Assembly: GCA_963834365.1 (NCBI GenBank) | Contig: CAWIBS010000027.1 | Span: forward strand, 83,610 to 147,609 | Source: CAWJAP01 sp963834365 | GTDB taxonomy: Bacteria > Acidobacteriota > Vicinamibacteria > Vicinamibacterales > Vicinamibacteraceae | DNA: 64,000 nucleotides | Reading direction: 5' to 3' | Shown here: positions 31,125 to 40,227 of the stretch, piece by piece | How the letters are laid out: every line of letters starts with the position of its first letter | How positions within the stretch are numbered: the stretch's first letter is position 1 | Notes under the pieces: generated by a model | What the model saw: the letters and a program-made list of their open reading frames with translations, nothing else | Told to the model about the DNA's origin: nothing | Databases searched by the model: none | Program-made: the position numbers and the translations under genes

Positions 31125-31880
31125 ATGGATCTGGAGTTGCGCGGGAAATGTGCCGTGGTGGTCGGTGGGAGCAAGGGCATCGGGCTGGCGATTGCCCGTT
31201 GTCTGGCCCGGGAAAGTGCCGACGTCGCAATTTGCGCGCGAGGAGAACGGCCCCTGCTCGAGGCCGAACGCTCGCTGCACGCCTCCGGCGGCCGCGTGTT
31301 CGCGGCGACCTGCGACGCCGCCGACGGGGCATCGCTCGATGGATTCCTCGAGCAGGCCCATGCGTTCCTGGGACGCATCGACATCCTGGTGAACAATGCG
31401 TCCGCCTTCGGATTCACCGACGATGCGAGCGGCTGGCAGGCGAGCTTCGACGTCGATGTGCTGGCCGCCGTCCGCGCCTGCTGGAAGGTCGTGCCGTGGA
31501 TGGCCGACGCTGGCGGCGGGAGCATCATCCACATCTCCTCGATCTCGGGTCTCGAGGCCGGATCGCCGCCGGCGTATGCGGCGGCCAAGGCCGCGCTCGT
31601 CAGCCATGCGAAGACCCTGGCGCTGTCACTGGCCGCGAAACGCATCCGGGTCAACGCCGTCGCCCCCGGATCGATCGACTTCGAGGGCGGGGCCTGGGAT
31701 CGGGTCAAGCACACCAACCGGGCGTTCTACGACCGTGTCGTGAGCTCGATCCCGTGGGGGCGGATGGGCACCCCGGATGAAGTGGCCGATGTCGTCGCCT
31801 TCGTCGCGTCCGACCGGGCGCGGTGGATGACAGGCGCCTGCGTAACCGTGGACGGAGGTCAGCACCGGGGGAACCTCTAG
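31125..31880 (+). CDS. Short-chain dehydrogenase/reductase
   Basis: 251 residues; a ribosome-binding site (GGGGAGG) lies 5 nt before the ATG. The Rossmann motif VVGGSKGIGLAIA binds NAD(P), and NNAS is present. Serine of HISSISGLEAG plus YAAAK supply the catalytic Ser-Tyr-Lys. The end MTGACVTVDGGQH is the usual classical-SDR C-terminus. It is complete with no frame problem. It resembles FabG-like 3-oxoacyl reductases but could act on other hydroxy compounds. Heptamer repeats start right after its stop codon. Confidence 0.9.
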   Translation: MDLELRGKCAVVVGGSKGIGLAIARCLARESADVAICARGERPLLEAERSLHASGGRVFAATCDAADGASLDGFLEQAHAFLGRIDILVNNASAFGFTDDASGWQASFDVDVLAAVRACWKVVPWMADAGGGSIIHISSISGLEAGSPPAYAAAKAALVSHAKTLALSLAAKRIRVNAVAPGSIDFEGGAWDRVKHTNRAFYDRVVSSIPWGRMGTPDEVADVVAFVASDRARWMTGACVTVDGGQHRGNL

Positions 31881-32006
31881 TCAGGGATCAGGGATCAGGG
31901 GTCGGGGATCAGGCGTCGGGCCTCAGCAACTACGAAGTACCAACTACGAGCTACGGCCCGAGCGTTTCGAGCCGCTCCAGCCGTTCCAGCCGTCCCGATT
32001 CTCTGG
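31881..32006. repeat. Heptamer arrays TCAGGGA and CTACGAA plus 9-bp GCCGYTCCA units
   Basis: Seven perfectly phased 7-bp units (TCAGGGA, TCAGGGA, TCAGGGG, TCGGGGA, TCAGGCG, TCGGGCC, TCAGCAA) run from 31881, directly after the TAG stop. Four more (CTACGAA, GTACCAA, CTACGAG, CTACGGC) occupy 31930-31957. A short run of GCCGCTCCA/GCCGTTCCA 9-mers follows to about 31995. The PPOX gene's AAGGAGG starts soon after, so the arrays fill the intergenic gap. Confidence 0.9.
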
Positions 32007-32031
32007 TGAAATAGGGAAAGGAGGCAGAGGC

Positions 32032-32604
32032 GTGGGGAAGATGTACGATGGGATCGACGGCGCGCTGCAGGCTTTCATCGAAGCCCAGCGGATGTTCTTT
32101 GTCGCGACCGCGCCACTCGCGGCGACTGGACACGTGAACTTGTCGCCAAAGGGACTCGACACGCTGCGCGTGCTCGGGCCGCGGGTGATCGCGTACCTCG
32201 ATCATGTCGGCAGCGGGGCCGAGACGATTGCGCACCTCCGCGAGAACGGTCGCCTCGTCATCATGCTGTGCGCATTCGAGGGACCGCCGAAGATCGTGCG
32301 CCTGCACGGGCGCGGCGAGGTCCTGGAGCCGCACCTGCCCGCGTTCAGCGAGCTGCGTCCGCTTTTTCCTCCCGAGCCGGCCGGCCGTGCCATTGTCCGC
32401 CTGACCGTCGAGCGGATCTCGGACTCGTGCGGGTTCGGCGTGCCGGAATACACCTTCGTTGCCGATCGCTCTCAACTTCGGGCCTGGGCGGAGCGAAAGG
32501 GTACGGACGGGCTCGAGAGGTATCAGCAGGAGAAGAACGCGTTCAGCATCGACGGGCTGCCAGCGTTGCACGGACCTGCCGGGCGTGCCGGCACGTCACG
32601 GTAG
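32032..32604 (+). CDS. Pyridoxamine 5'-phosphate oxidase-family protein
   Basis: 190 residues. AAGGAGG lies 8 nt before GTG 32032, which decides the start over ATG 32041. It has the split-barrel flavin-binding pattern: QRMFFVATAPLAATGHVNLS, then KGLDTLRVLGPRVIAYLDHV and GRLVIMLCAFEGPPKIVRLH. This is the PPOX branch with an extended C-terminus (GVPEYTFVADR). FMN or a related cofactor is expected, with a role in flavin-dependent reduction of small molecules. The exact substrate is unknown. Confidence 0.85.
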   Translation: MGKMYDGIDGALQAFIEAQRMFFVATAPLAATGHVNLSPKGLDTLRVLGPRVIAYLDHVGSGAETIAHLRENGRLVIMLCAFEGPPKIVRLHGRGEVLEPHLPAFSELRPLFPPEPAGRAIVRLTVERISDSCGFGVPEYTFVADRSQLRAWAERKGTDGLERYQQEKNAFSIDGLPALHGPAGRAGTSR

Positions 32605-32627
32605 CGTCAAACGACACTGGGCTTCTC

Positions 32628-34085
32628 GTGAGACACCGGGCACGCACGCTCTGTGCGCTGATCCTGACGCTCGCTGCGGGTGCGCTCACCCTGAGCTCGC
32701 TCGCGGTCGTCCGCCAGCCCGAGCCCGCCGTCGACCCGCCCGGCATCGTCAACGACATCTCGCGCCTCAATCCCGTCCGCGTGGCCGAGGTGCTGACGCC
32801 GACGACGACGCAGGAGATTGTCCAGGCCGTCTCGAACCACCCCGGCCCGATCTCGATTGGCGGTGCCCGCCACAGCATGGGCGGCCAGATTGCCGCCGAG
32901 GGTTCGCTCCACATCGACATGCGGCGCTTCAACCGCATCCTCGAGTTCGACGCGCTGGCGCGGACCATCCGGGTGCAGGCCGGGACGCGCTGGCGACAGA
33001 TCCAGGAGCACGTCGATCCATCGGGCCTGGCGGTTGCGAACATGCAGAGCTACGCCAGCTTCACCGTGGGCGGATCGCTGTCGGTCAACGCGCACGGCCG
33101 CTACGTCGGTGCGGGGCCGCTGATCTCGTCGGTCCGGTCGCTGGAGATCGTCCTGGCTGACGGCAGGCGGATCGAGGCCAGCCCCTCCCGGAACACGGAC
33201 GTGTTCTACGGCGCAATCGGCGGTTACGGGGGGCTCGGCGTCATCACCGAGGTCACCCTCGGGCTCGCCGACAACGTGCGCGTCGAGCGCCGCCAGCGGA
33301 CCGTGCGCATCGACGCGCTCCCGGACTACGTGGTGCGTGACGTGCTCTCGGGTCCCACCGTGCTGTTCAACGGGGACCTGTATCCGGACGACTACGACAC
33401 CGTGCACGCGGTGTCCTACGTGCGCACGGAGCGTCCGGTCACACTGCCGTACCGCCTCGTTCCCGCGACCCGCAGTTATCGGCCGGAGCGGTGGCTGTCC
33501 TGGGTCATGGCCGACTGGCCGCTCGGCAAGGCCTTTCGCCGCTACGCCGTCGATCCGATCGCCTTTCGGGACGGGCAGGTGAGCTGGCTCAACCACGAAG
33601 CCAGCTACGACACCGCGCAAGTGGAGCCCGCATCGCGCACGCGCACGACTTACCTGCTCCAGGAGTACTTCGTGCCCGTGGCGCGCACGTCGGGATTCGT
33701 CCAACGCCTCCGTGACGTGTTACGTCGTCACCGGCCGAACGTGCTCAACGTGTCCATTCGCCACGCCAGGCGCGACTCGGGATCGCTGCTCGCCTGGGCG
33801 CGCGAGGATGTGTTTGGCTTCGTCCTCTTTTACAGGCAGTCGATCGAGGCCGGCAGGGGCGGCACGGACGTCGGATGGACGCGCCAGCTGATCGACGCGG
33901 CGCTCGACGCCGGCGGCTCTTACTACCTGCCGTACCAGGTGCACGCCACCGAGGCGCAGTTCCTCCGCGCCTACCCCCGGGCGCCGGAGTTCTTCGCGCT
34001 CAAGCGGACGCTCGATCCCGGGAACAAGTTCCGCAACCGCCTCTGGGACCAGTACGACCGCGCCGATCGCGGTGGCGTCCGCTGA
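32628..34085 (+). CDS. FAD-linked (VAO/PCMH) oxidoreductase with membrane anchor or signal
   Basis: 485 residues from GTG 32628, 23 nt after the PPOX stop. An N-terminal hydrophobic segment (ALILTLAAGALTLSSLAVV) suggests export or anchoring. The PCMH FAD-binding domain shows PISIGGARHSMGGQ, which has the His expected for covalent FAD. ASFTVGGSLSVNAHGRYVGA and GGYGGLGVITEVTLGL follow. The C-terminal cap ends LDPGNKFRNRLW, typical of aldonolactone oxidase-like enzymes. It probably oxidises a sugar-like alcohol. It is complete, unlike the related frameshifted gene at 61.7-63.1 kb. Confidence 0.85.
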   Translation: MRHRARTLCALILTLAAGALTLSSLAVVRQPEPAVDPPGIVNDISRLNPVRVAEVLTPTTTQEIVQAVSNHPGPISIGGARHSMGGQIAAEGSLHIDMRRFNRILEFDALARTIRVQAGTRWRQIQEHVDPSGLAVANMQSYASFTVGGSLSVNAHGRYVGAGPLISSVRSLEIVLADGRRIEASPSRNTDVFYGAIGGYGGLGVITEVTLGLADNVRVERRQRTVRIDALPDYVVRDVLSGPTVLFNGDLYPDDYDTVHAVSYVRTERPVTLPYRLVPATRSYRPERWLSWVMADWPLGKAFRRYAVDPIAFRDGQVSWLNHEASYDTAQVEPASRTRTTYLLQEYFVPVARTSGFVQRLRDVLRRHRPNVLNVSIRHARRDSGSLLAWAREDVFGFVLFYRQSIEAGRGGTDVGWTRQLIDAALDAGGSYYLPYQVHATEAQFLRAYPRAPEFFALKRTLDPGNKFRNRLWDQYDRADRGGVR

Positions 34086-34164
34086 CAAACCGGTCCTGGA
34101 TCGCGCCGGCGTTCAGATCGGGACCGCCAGACGTTCCTTCTTGAGCAGCCCCGATCGGGATGCC

Positions 34165-34210
34165 GATCTTGTCGGATCTCTGTCCGTGGCTGATCTTGTC
34201 CGTGGCTGAC
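34165..34210. repeat. GATCTTG / TCCGTGGC family repeat, two to three units
   Basis: GATCTTGTCGGATCTC, TGTCCGTGGCTGATC and TTGTCCGTGGCTGAC are arranged head to tail in the gap before the alpha/beta hydrolase. They share the TCCGTGGCTGATCTTG core with the arrays at 20.0, 27.8 and 29.2 kb. The next gene's AAAGGAG lies 24 nt further on. Nothing else was seen in the 160-nt gap. Confidence 0.75.
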
Positions 34211-34245
34211 CGAGCGCGCCGCCCCGCCTCACGAAAGGAGCAGCC

Positions 34246-35403
34246 GTGTCCCAGAAGTATCCGCCTGTTTCGAAGCCGTTGAAGGGGCCGCGGGCGTTCT
34301 CCGAGATCAGTGAGACCGCGTCGCAGCCGCAGGCGGCGATCCTGCTCATGCTCGCCCGGCAGCTTCGTGGCGACGATGCGGCGTTGAAGGCGCGGGCACG
34401 CGCCACGCGCGCCGGACGGCAGGTCTCCGAATCGAATCTTGCCGCCCGTGAGTCGTTTCCCGTGCCGCAGCTGCGGCCGTCGCCGCGTCCGCTCGACGCC
34501 AGGGACGTGCGGGCCCGGGCCCGGAGGACGCTGGGCTTTGCCGCCGCCCTGGACGAGAAGGACTTCGTTGCGGCAATGGCGGCCGGCGCCGACCGCCTCT
34601 ATGAACGGGAAACCGTCGACACGGCGGCCGACCTGATGGAGATGTGTCTGAGCCATCCAGTCGAGCTGGTGCGCATCGCGGCGGCGTTCGCCTACCTGCC
34701 GATCACGTCGGCGCCGGCGCGCTGCACGCGCATCCTGGTGAAAGGCCTGGCCAGTCCTGATGATCTCGAGCGCGAGCTCGCCGCGACGGCGCTGTCGCGC
34801 GTCCAGCCCGATCATCGCGCGTTGCGGCGGTTCACACGAACGCGGCGGCGGCCGGCGCGACGCGGACGCGGCCAGACCATCACCCTCGTCCATGGAACCT
34901 TTGCGTCCGACGCCGAGTGGTATCAGCCGCCGGGTGGATCGTTCTTCACTTACATCAAGGGGCTGCGGCCCGACTTGTACAACGCCGCCGATTTCTTTTC
35001 GTGGTCGGGCGGCTACAGCGACGGCGCGCGCGCACAGGCGGCCGCGGACCTGAAGGCCTGGGTGGACGGGCACAACGAGGCCGGCCTCGACATCATGGGA
35101 CACAGCCATGGCGCGAACGTCATCCTGCGCGCGACCCAGCAGGGAATGGTGGCCGGAAAGGTCGTGCTCCTGAGCTGTCCCGTGCACGTGCACAAGTACT
35201 TTCCGAACTTCGCCAATCTCAAGCGGCCTGTCTACTCGGTGCGGGTCAAGATGGACCTCGTCATCCTGGCCGATCTCGGCGGTCAGCGGTTCAACCACCC
35301 GGACATCCGTGAAATCATCCTGCCCATCTGGTTCGACCACGGCGCCTCGCACGACCCGCAGGTCTGGCAGCAGCACAACATTGCGCAGAAAATAGCGTTG
35401 TGA
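34246..35403 (+). CDS. Alpha/beta hydrolase (lipase-like) with N-terminal helical region
   Basis: 385 residues; AAAGGAG lies 5-6 nt before GTG 34246. Residues 1-200 are helical and basic, with HEAT-like pieces (DLMEMCLSHPVELVRIAAAF). The hydrolase domain starts at TITLVHGTFASDAEW (oxyanion loop HGT) and has the nucleophile elbow GHSHGAN. The acid and His are probably in the MDLVILADLGG and WFDHGASHD segments. No signal peptide was seen. The stop overlaps the GTG of the next gene (GTGA), which encodes a HEAT-like protein that may act with it. Confidence 0.75.
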   Translation: MSQKYPPVSKPLKGPRAFSEISETASQPQAAILLMLARQLRGDDAALKARARATRAGRQVSESNLAARESFPVPQLRPSPRPLDARDVRARARRTLGFAAALDEKDFVAAMAAGADRLYERETVDTAADLMEMCLSHPVELVRIAAAFAYLPITSAPARCTRILVKGLASPDDLERELAATALSRVQPDHRALRRFTRTRRRPARRGRGQTITLVHGTFASDAEWYQPPGGSFFTYIKGLRPDLYNAADFFSWSGGYSDGARAQAAADLKAWVDGHNEAGLDIMGHSHGANVILRATQQGMVAGKVVLLSCPVHVHKYFPNFANLKRPVYSVRVKMDLVILADLGGQRFNHPDIREIILPIWFDHGASHDPQVWQQHNIAQKIAL

Positions 35404-36089
35404 GGCTGGGGGAAGCGGCGAAGCTGTTCGCGGCGAATGCGGCCTGGCGGGCGGGCTCGGCGTCGGCGGGGCGCCTGCTCGTGGACGGCCTCTCGTCACC
35501 GGACGAGAGCAACCGCACGATCGCGGGCATGTTCCTCGTGCGTGGCGGTGAGCGCGCCGCACCGCTGCTCGACGAGGAGCTCGAGCAACCGCGCAACCTG
35601 CCCATGCTCCTGCGGGTCATGGGAGACACCGCGCCCGAGCGGTTTCGTCCCGTCCTCGAGCGGTACGCGACCAGCGACGACCCTAAAATCAGTCGCGCGG
35701 CACAGGACGCCTTGCGGGCGGGACGGGCGCGACGCGGCGACGATCGCCGACGTCAGGCGCGAGCCTGCTTCCGGTCCAATTCCTGTTGGGTCCGGAAGAT
35801 GGCACACCAGTCACTGTGCCTGTCCAGCGGCTGCCCGCATTCCAGACAGACGCGGACCCGCACCTTGGGTTCCTTCGCGTCACTGCCGAAGAGCTTCGTC
35901 CACCAGCTCACGCGTCCCCCTTTCGTCTCGGGTGCTCGTCCCGGGACATGTTCTGAGACGAAGGAAAGGGCGGCCGGGTTTGCGCGCTCTTGCGTCGGGG
36001 CAACTGAACCGTGGGGCCTGAGTACTGACTCGCATAAATATGGCAACGTATTATTCTTGCCTGATTCCAGCCAGCGCGGCTTACCCTGA
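35400..36089 (+). CDS. HEAT-repeat-like protein, C-terminal end uncertain
   Basis: Starts at a GTG overlapping the hydrolase stop (GTGA). Residues 1-115 are helical and HEAT-like (GRLLVDGLSSPDESNRTIAG, APLLDEELEQPRNLPMLLRV, KISRAAQDALRAG), much like the N-terminal region of the preceding hydrolase. The last 110 residues, after about 35750, look out of frame and lie opposite the small zinc-ribbon gene. A lost stop through an indel near 35740 is likely. The true protein is then probably about 115-120 residues. Confidence 0.55.
   Translation: MRLGEAAKLFAANAAWRAGSASAGRLLVDGLSSPDESNRTIAGMFLVRGGERAAPLLDEELEQPRNLPMLLRVMGDTAPERFRPVLERYATSDDPKISRAAQDALRAGRARRGDDRRRQARACFRSNSCWVRKMAHQSLCLSSGCPHSRQTRTRTLGSFASLPKSFVHQLTRPPFVSGARPGTCSETKERAAGFARSCVGATEPWGLSTDSHKYGNVLFLPDSSQRGLP
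35753..35911 (-). CDS. Small zinc-ribbon-like protein
   Basis: 52 residues; the GTG at 35911 has AAAGGGGG 4 nt upstream. The sequence SWWTKLFGSDAKEPKVRVRV precedes CLECGQPLDRHSDWC, giving a Cys-x2-Cys ... His ... Cys metal-binding pattern. It lies antisense to the implausible tail of the HEAT-like gene. Its basic, compact composition and good ribosome-binding site favour it as the real gene there. The family is not recognised. Confidence 0.55.
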   Translation of the reverse strand: MSWWTKLFGSDAKEPKVRVRVCLECGQPLDRHSDWCAIFRTQQELDRKQARA

Positions 36090-37285
36090 AGTCCCGGGAG
36101 GACGAGGTATTTGCCGCGACGCAGCCCCTATGTCATCACCCTCTCGCGAGAGGAACGAGAGGTCCTGGAGGGTCGGCGCGCAAATATACGTTGCCGTATT
36201 TTCAGGTCCTCCGCGCCAAGATGATCCTCCTGGCCGCCGAGGGCCACTCGAATGACGAGATTGCCACCGCGCTCTCCGTCGGGCGCGATGTCGTCAGCCT
36301 CTGGCGCAAGCGCTTCTTCTATGAACGTCTGCCGGGCCTCGAAGAGCGCCCCGCTCGGGCCGCCCCCGGGTTTTTCCCCCCAGAGCTCGTCGTCCAGGTC
36401 AAGGCCTGGCGTGTGAACTGCCGGCGACCCTCGGCGTGCCGCTGTCGCGCTGAGCACCGCCGATATCGTCCGCGAGGCGCAGCGGCCGGCATGGTCGCCA
36501 CCGTCAGCGACAAGACCGTCTGGCGCTGGCTGCACGAGGACGCCATCCGCCCCTGGCAGCACCGCACCTGGATCTTTCCCGCGCGATCCCGACTTCGCCG
36601 CCAAAGCGGGGCGCATCCTCGATCTGTACGCCCGGCACTGGGAAGGCAAGCCGCTGAAGCGACGATGAGTTCGTGCTCAGCGCCGACGAGAAAACCAGCA
36701 TTCAGGCCCGCCTCCGCAAGCATCCCTCCACGCCGCCCCGCGCCACGGCAGCCCATGCGCGTCGAACACGAATACGTGCGCGGCGGCGCCTGGGCCTACT
36801 TGGCCGCACTCGACGTCCATCGCGCCAAAGTCTTCGGCCGTTGCGAGCCCACCACCGGCATCGCGCCGTTCGACCGACTGGTCGCGCAGGTCATGACGCG
36901 GCCGCCCTATCACGACGCGCGCCGCGTCTTCTGGATCGTCGACAATGGCTCCTCCCATCGCGGGCCAGCCCTGCGTCCGCCGCCTGCCAGGCGGCCTTTC
37001 CCCATCTGGTCCCCGTGCACGCCCCGATCCACGCCAGTTGGCTCAACCAGATCGAAATCTACTTCTCGATCGTCCAGCGCAAGGTGCTCACCCCCAATGA
37101 TTTCTCCTGCATTGCAGGAGGTCGAGGATCGCCTCCTGGCCTTCCAGGACCTACTACGAGAGCATCGCGACGCCCTTCGAATGGCGATTCACCAAGGATG
37201 ACCTCGCGGCGCTCATGCGAAAACTCGACGGCAACCCAGCCGCGCTCCCCGTCGTCGCGTAGCAGAATACGTTGCCGAACTTATG
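36033..37285 (+). mobile_element. Decayed IS630-family insertion sequence
   Basis: Terminal inverted repeats: CATAAATATGGCAACGTATT at 36033-36052 matches the complement of 37266-37285 at 17 of 20 positions (core GGCAACGTATT). Between them lies one transposase with the DDE signature of IS630, broken by many frame changes. GC and codon use resemble the flanks. Target duplication could not be set with certainty; IS630 elements duplicate a TA. A decayed surface-protein gene follows directly to the right. Confidence 0.75.
36111..37262 (+). pseudogene. IS630-family transposase, multiply frameshifted
   Basis: TTG 36111 after GGGAGG is the likely start (PRRSPYVITLSREEREVLEG). The helix-turn-helix follows (VLRAKMILLAAEGHSNDEIA). 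After several shifts come DKTVWRWLHEDAIRPWQHRT, LSADEKTSIQAR (first Asp), VFWIVDNGSSH (second Asp) and SWLNQIEIYFSIVQRKVLTP (Glu region), in at least three frames, with the end VVA and a TAG at 37260-37262. Five or more frame breaks mean it is not active as written. Some of them may be assembly errors, since this region has a high indel rate. Confidence 0.8.
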
Positions 37286-37295
37286 AACCAGAGCA

Positions 37296-38375
37296 CTAAG
37301 GCAGCCGAGTGGCGAGCGCGTTGGTGCCCGCCGCCCAGGTGGCGCCACCAGGGCTCGTGTACATCGCGCGCTCGACGACGATCTGCGCCGGCGTCGCGCC
37401 CAGGCTCTCGATGACGGCCCCGAACCGCCTCCCGGCGGCCGTCGGGAACTCGGCCGACACGCTCGACGTTGGTCCGGCTGCGCGGCAGCAGCGCGAAGGT
37501 CTTCTCCGCACTCGTCCCGTCCTCGAAGAACAGCGTCACCCGCGCGCTGCCGCCGAACGCCGACGTGTTGGCAATCAGGATGTAAGTCTCCGCGCTCTGC
37601 GGCGCCGCCGACCTCGCCTTCGGCCAGCGCCCACGCGTGCCCGTCACCGTCGCCCCCGGCGAGTTGTGCGCCTCGGTCCAGAAGTTGCGGCCAGCGCCGG
37701 GCCCGGCCACCACATCGCCCGCTCGACGATGATCGGCACGCCGTTGGTGGACGTGATCGTGCGTCGACACCGCGACGTTGTCGAGCGGCTTGACGCCCGA
37801 CCCCGCCGGAATCTGCTCGTCGTCGACCCAGATCGTGCAGCGGCCTTCGCCGGCACGCGTGTAGGTCTTCCTGTGCGTCGCGCCCGTCGAGAGCAGGTAG
37901 TCCACGCGTCGACCTGCGCTGCCTGCGTGCCGGGGTTCGCGAGCAGGATGAACAGATCGAAGAACGGGCCGGTCGCGCCTTCGGCGAGGAACCAGCTCGT
38001 CGCCGGCGCGGTCACGCCGGCCGACCCGTGGCCCGCCGCGAAGAGCTGGCCCGGCGCGATTCGATGTACATCGCCCGCTCGACGATGATCGGCAGCGTGC
38101 GGTGAAGACTGCGGAGACGTCGGTCGACGCGAGATTTGACACCCGGATCGAACCGCACCGGATGGAACATACCCGCGTAGACAATGGACTTCCGCGTCGG
38201 GTCGAGGGGATCGGGAGTGATGGCCGCGGCGCCTTCCGAACGAATCTCTTACGAGTTTGGCGCGTCGAACATCACCGGTGCAGAAGTCGACGCCCGCGGT
38301 TTTGGCGAGCGACTTGCACAGCGTCCCCAGCCTGATCCGCGGATTGTCGTTCCGTGCCAGCACCCACGGGGGCAC
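37296..38375 (-). pseudogene. C-terminal part of a secreted surface-type repeat protein, frameshifted
   Basis: Fragments in three minus-strand frames read SWFLAEGATGPFFDLFILLA, VPIIVERAMWWPGPA, SPGATVTGT, then ETYILIANTSAFGGSARVTL and FGAVIESLGATPAQIVVERA, ending WAAGTNALATRLP. This Ser/Thr-rich beta-repeat tail, with LAEG(A/R)xG and I(V/A)VERAMY words, recurs at the ends of large secreted proteins in acidobacteria and related soil groups. The N-terminal region is missing or unreadable. It is probably a decayed exported protein, or one carrying several indels, beside the insertion sequence. Confidence 0.55.
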
Positions 38376-38946
38376 CGATCTGCGGGCGTTCCAGCCCCCC
38401 CCGCCGAGGTCGGTAAGCGGCAGTGCCGCCGCGGGAACGGCCAGCAGCTCACGGACGCCAACGTTGCCGATCCGCAGCTTGAAGTTGCGAGGGACGTCGG
38501 GATCGCCACCTGCCGTCTAGGTTCTCGCTGCAACGCAGTTCGGCGCCACTCGCCGTCGATCGTAGGGTTCAGGAGCATGAACAGGTGGCCGTCACGGGGC
38601 CATTCGGAATCGCCACTTCAGTCCGCGATCAGATTGGATCGAGCCGAGAACTCCCCATACGCTATCGTGCCGTTCTTCCGCCATAAATGAAGACTCCAGT
38701 TCGAGGAGATCTCTCGTCAATCGTGACGCTCGACCACAGTCGCCGGCGCATCGGTCACCCCGACCACAGAATGCGGGGAAGAGTTCTTCGACGAGCGCAT
38801 CGAAAACGTGGAGGTGAAGTCTGGCTATTTGTGTCTTTTTTGGAGTGGGATTATATTCGAGAGCGAGAAACACGGAACCCGAGGAGACCGAACAGCCGCG
38901 CACGCTCGGCAGTTCGTACTTCCTCCTTCGGAACTCGTACTCTCGT
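38376..38946. other. Gene-poor stretch without a supportable feature
   Basis: This 570-nt segment has several short open frames on both strands, none with recognisable protein text. GC drops at about 38810-38880 (TTTGTGTCTTTTTTGGAG, GATTATATTCGAGAG). It probably contains eroded coding DNA from the surface-protein gene to its left. I see no repeat array or strong hairpin. Confidence 0.4.
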
Positions 38947-39690
38947 TCAACCAATCCAGCCACCATCGATGATGTGGACCTGTCCCGTCGTGAACGAGGA
39001 CTCGTCGGAAGCCAGGTAGACCGCCAGCGCCGCAACTTCCTCCGGTCGGCCGAGGCGTCCCATCGGCTGGCGGGCCTTGAACGCCTCGCGCACCTCGATC
39101 GGGTCGCCCAGCGCCCGGATGCGGGTGTCGAGCGACGGCGTGTCCACCGTGCCCGGGCAGATGGCGTTCGCGCGGATGCCCTTGCCGACGAAGTCGGCGG
39201 CGAGGCTCTTGGTCAGCCCGATGATCGCGGCCTTGGTGGCGCCGTAGACGAAGCGCAGCGGAATCCCCTTCACGCTCGACGCGACCGATGACACGTTGAC
39301 GATGCTGCCCGTGCCGGCGTCGAGCATGCGCGGGAGACAGGCACGGCAGGTGCGATAGATCGACTTCACGTTGAGGTCGAACGAGAGCTCCCAGTCCGCA
39401 TCGGTGCACTCGAGGATCGTGCCGTGGTGCACGAATCCGGCGCAGTTGACCAGCGCGTCCAGGGTGCCGGCCTCGGCCGTCACCCGCTCGACCTCGTCGT
39501 CGCGCCGGACGTCCAGACGCCGTCCCGTGATGCCCGGCCGCTCGTCGACCAGGGTCGCCAGCGCGCGCTCGTCGATGTCGGTCGCCCACACCTGCGCGCC
39601 CTCGTCGGCCATCGCAATGGCCGTCGCCCGTCCGATGCCGTTCGCGGCTGCCGTGACCAGCGCCACCTTTCCTGCGAGTCGCCCTGCCAT
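38947..39690 (-). CDS. Short-chain dehydrogenase/reductase (BDH2/DHRS6-like)
   Basis: 247 residues; GGAGG lies 5 nt before ATG 39690. Cofactor motif VTAAANGIGRATA, NCAG, catalytic serine in NVSSVASSVKG and tyrosine/lysine in FVYGATKAAI. The C-terminal text FTTGQVHIIDGGW is the classical ending. The overall pattern (ATDIDERALATL, ICPGTVDTPSL) resembles cytosolic 3-hydroxybutyrate-type or sugar-acid dehydrogenases of the DHRS6 group. The Asp-Ile-Asp after strand 2 favours NAD. It stands alone, divergent from the DUF5808 gene. Confidence 0.88.
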   Translation of the reverse strand: MAGRLAGKVALVTAAANGIGRATAIAMADEGAQVWATDIDERALATLVDERPGITGRRLDVRRDDEVERVTAEAGTLDALVNCAGFVHHGTILECTDADWELSFDLNVKSIYRTCRACLPRMLDAGTGSIVNVSSVASSVKGIPLRFVYGATKAAIIGLTKSLAADFVGKGIRANAICPGTVDTPSLDTRIRALGDPIEVREAFKARQPMGRLGRPEEVAALAVYLASDESSFTTGQVHIIDGGWIG

Positions 39691-39969
39691 CGATCCTCCG
39701 CTCGTCAATCGTCCCGACCGCCCCAGCCACGGGTGCGGACCGGGCGCTATCGTATCGCGTCGAAGACTGCCCGTTCGTTCGACCCCCGGCGAGCGTTATT
39801 ACTAACGAGGCTTTGCCTGAGACCGTCGGGCATGTCCATGCACGGCCCTCAGCCATCTGTCTGCTTTGCCCCGCTCTGCGGGACGGGACGTCTGGAATGG
39901 CTCGGCAAAACCTGACTCAGTCGTAGGGTTTCGGGCCATTCGAGAAGTCCAGGTGGAGGAACGAACGTC

Positions 39970-40227
39970 GTGACGCAGTTGCAGGCGGTCGATCGCGAAT
40001 GGCAGGACTCCCAGCGCGAGTGGGAGGATCCATCGAACTGGCGTGGCGGCATGCTCGGGATCTACTACGCACCGAATGACCCGCGGGTCATCGTACGGAA
40101 GCCGTGGTTGCCCGGCGGCTGGACCTTGAACTTTGCGCGGCCGGCCAGCTGGCTGTGCGTGGGCGGGTTGATGCTGGTGTCCGCCCTGTTCACGTTCTGG
40201 GCGGCCGGCGGCACTCAGGGCCTCTGA
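39970..40227 (+). CDS. DUF5808-like small membrane protein
   Basis: 85 residues from GTG 39970 (GGAGG 10 nt upstream). The text GIYYAPNDPRVIVRKPWLPG then WTLNFARPASWLCVG matches the conserved core of DUF5808, and one transmembrane helix follows (SWLCVGGLMLVSALFTFW). The function of this family is unknown. The stop overlaps the probable start of the next GNAT gene. The 279 nt upstream contain no gene. Confidence 0.7.
   Translation: MTQLQAVDREWQDSQREWEDPSNWRGGMLGIYYAPNDPRVIVRKPWLPGGWTLNFARPASWLCVGGLMLVSALFTFWAAGGTQGL

Noticed and set aside
36180..36205. Third inverted-repeat-like word (ACGTTGCCGTAT) inside the IS630 transposase
   Set aside because: It encodes the conserved KYTLPYFQ protein segment in the family's usual place, so the match to the ends is probably chance.
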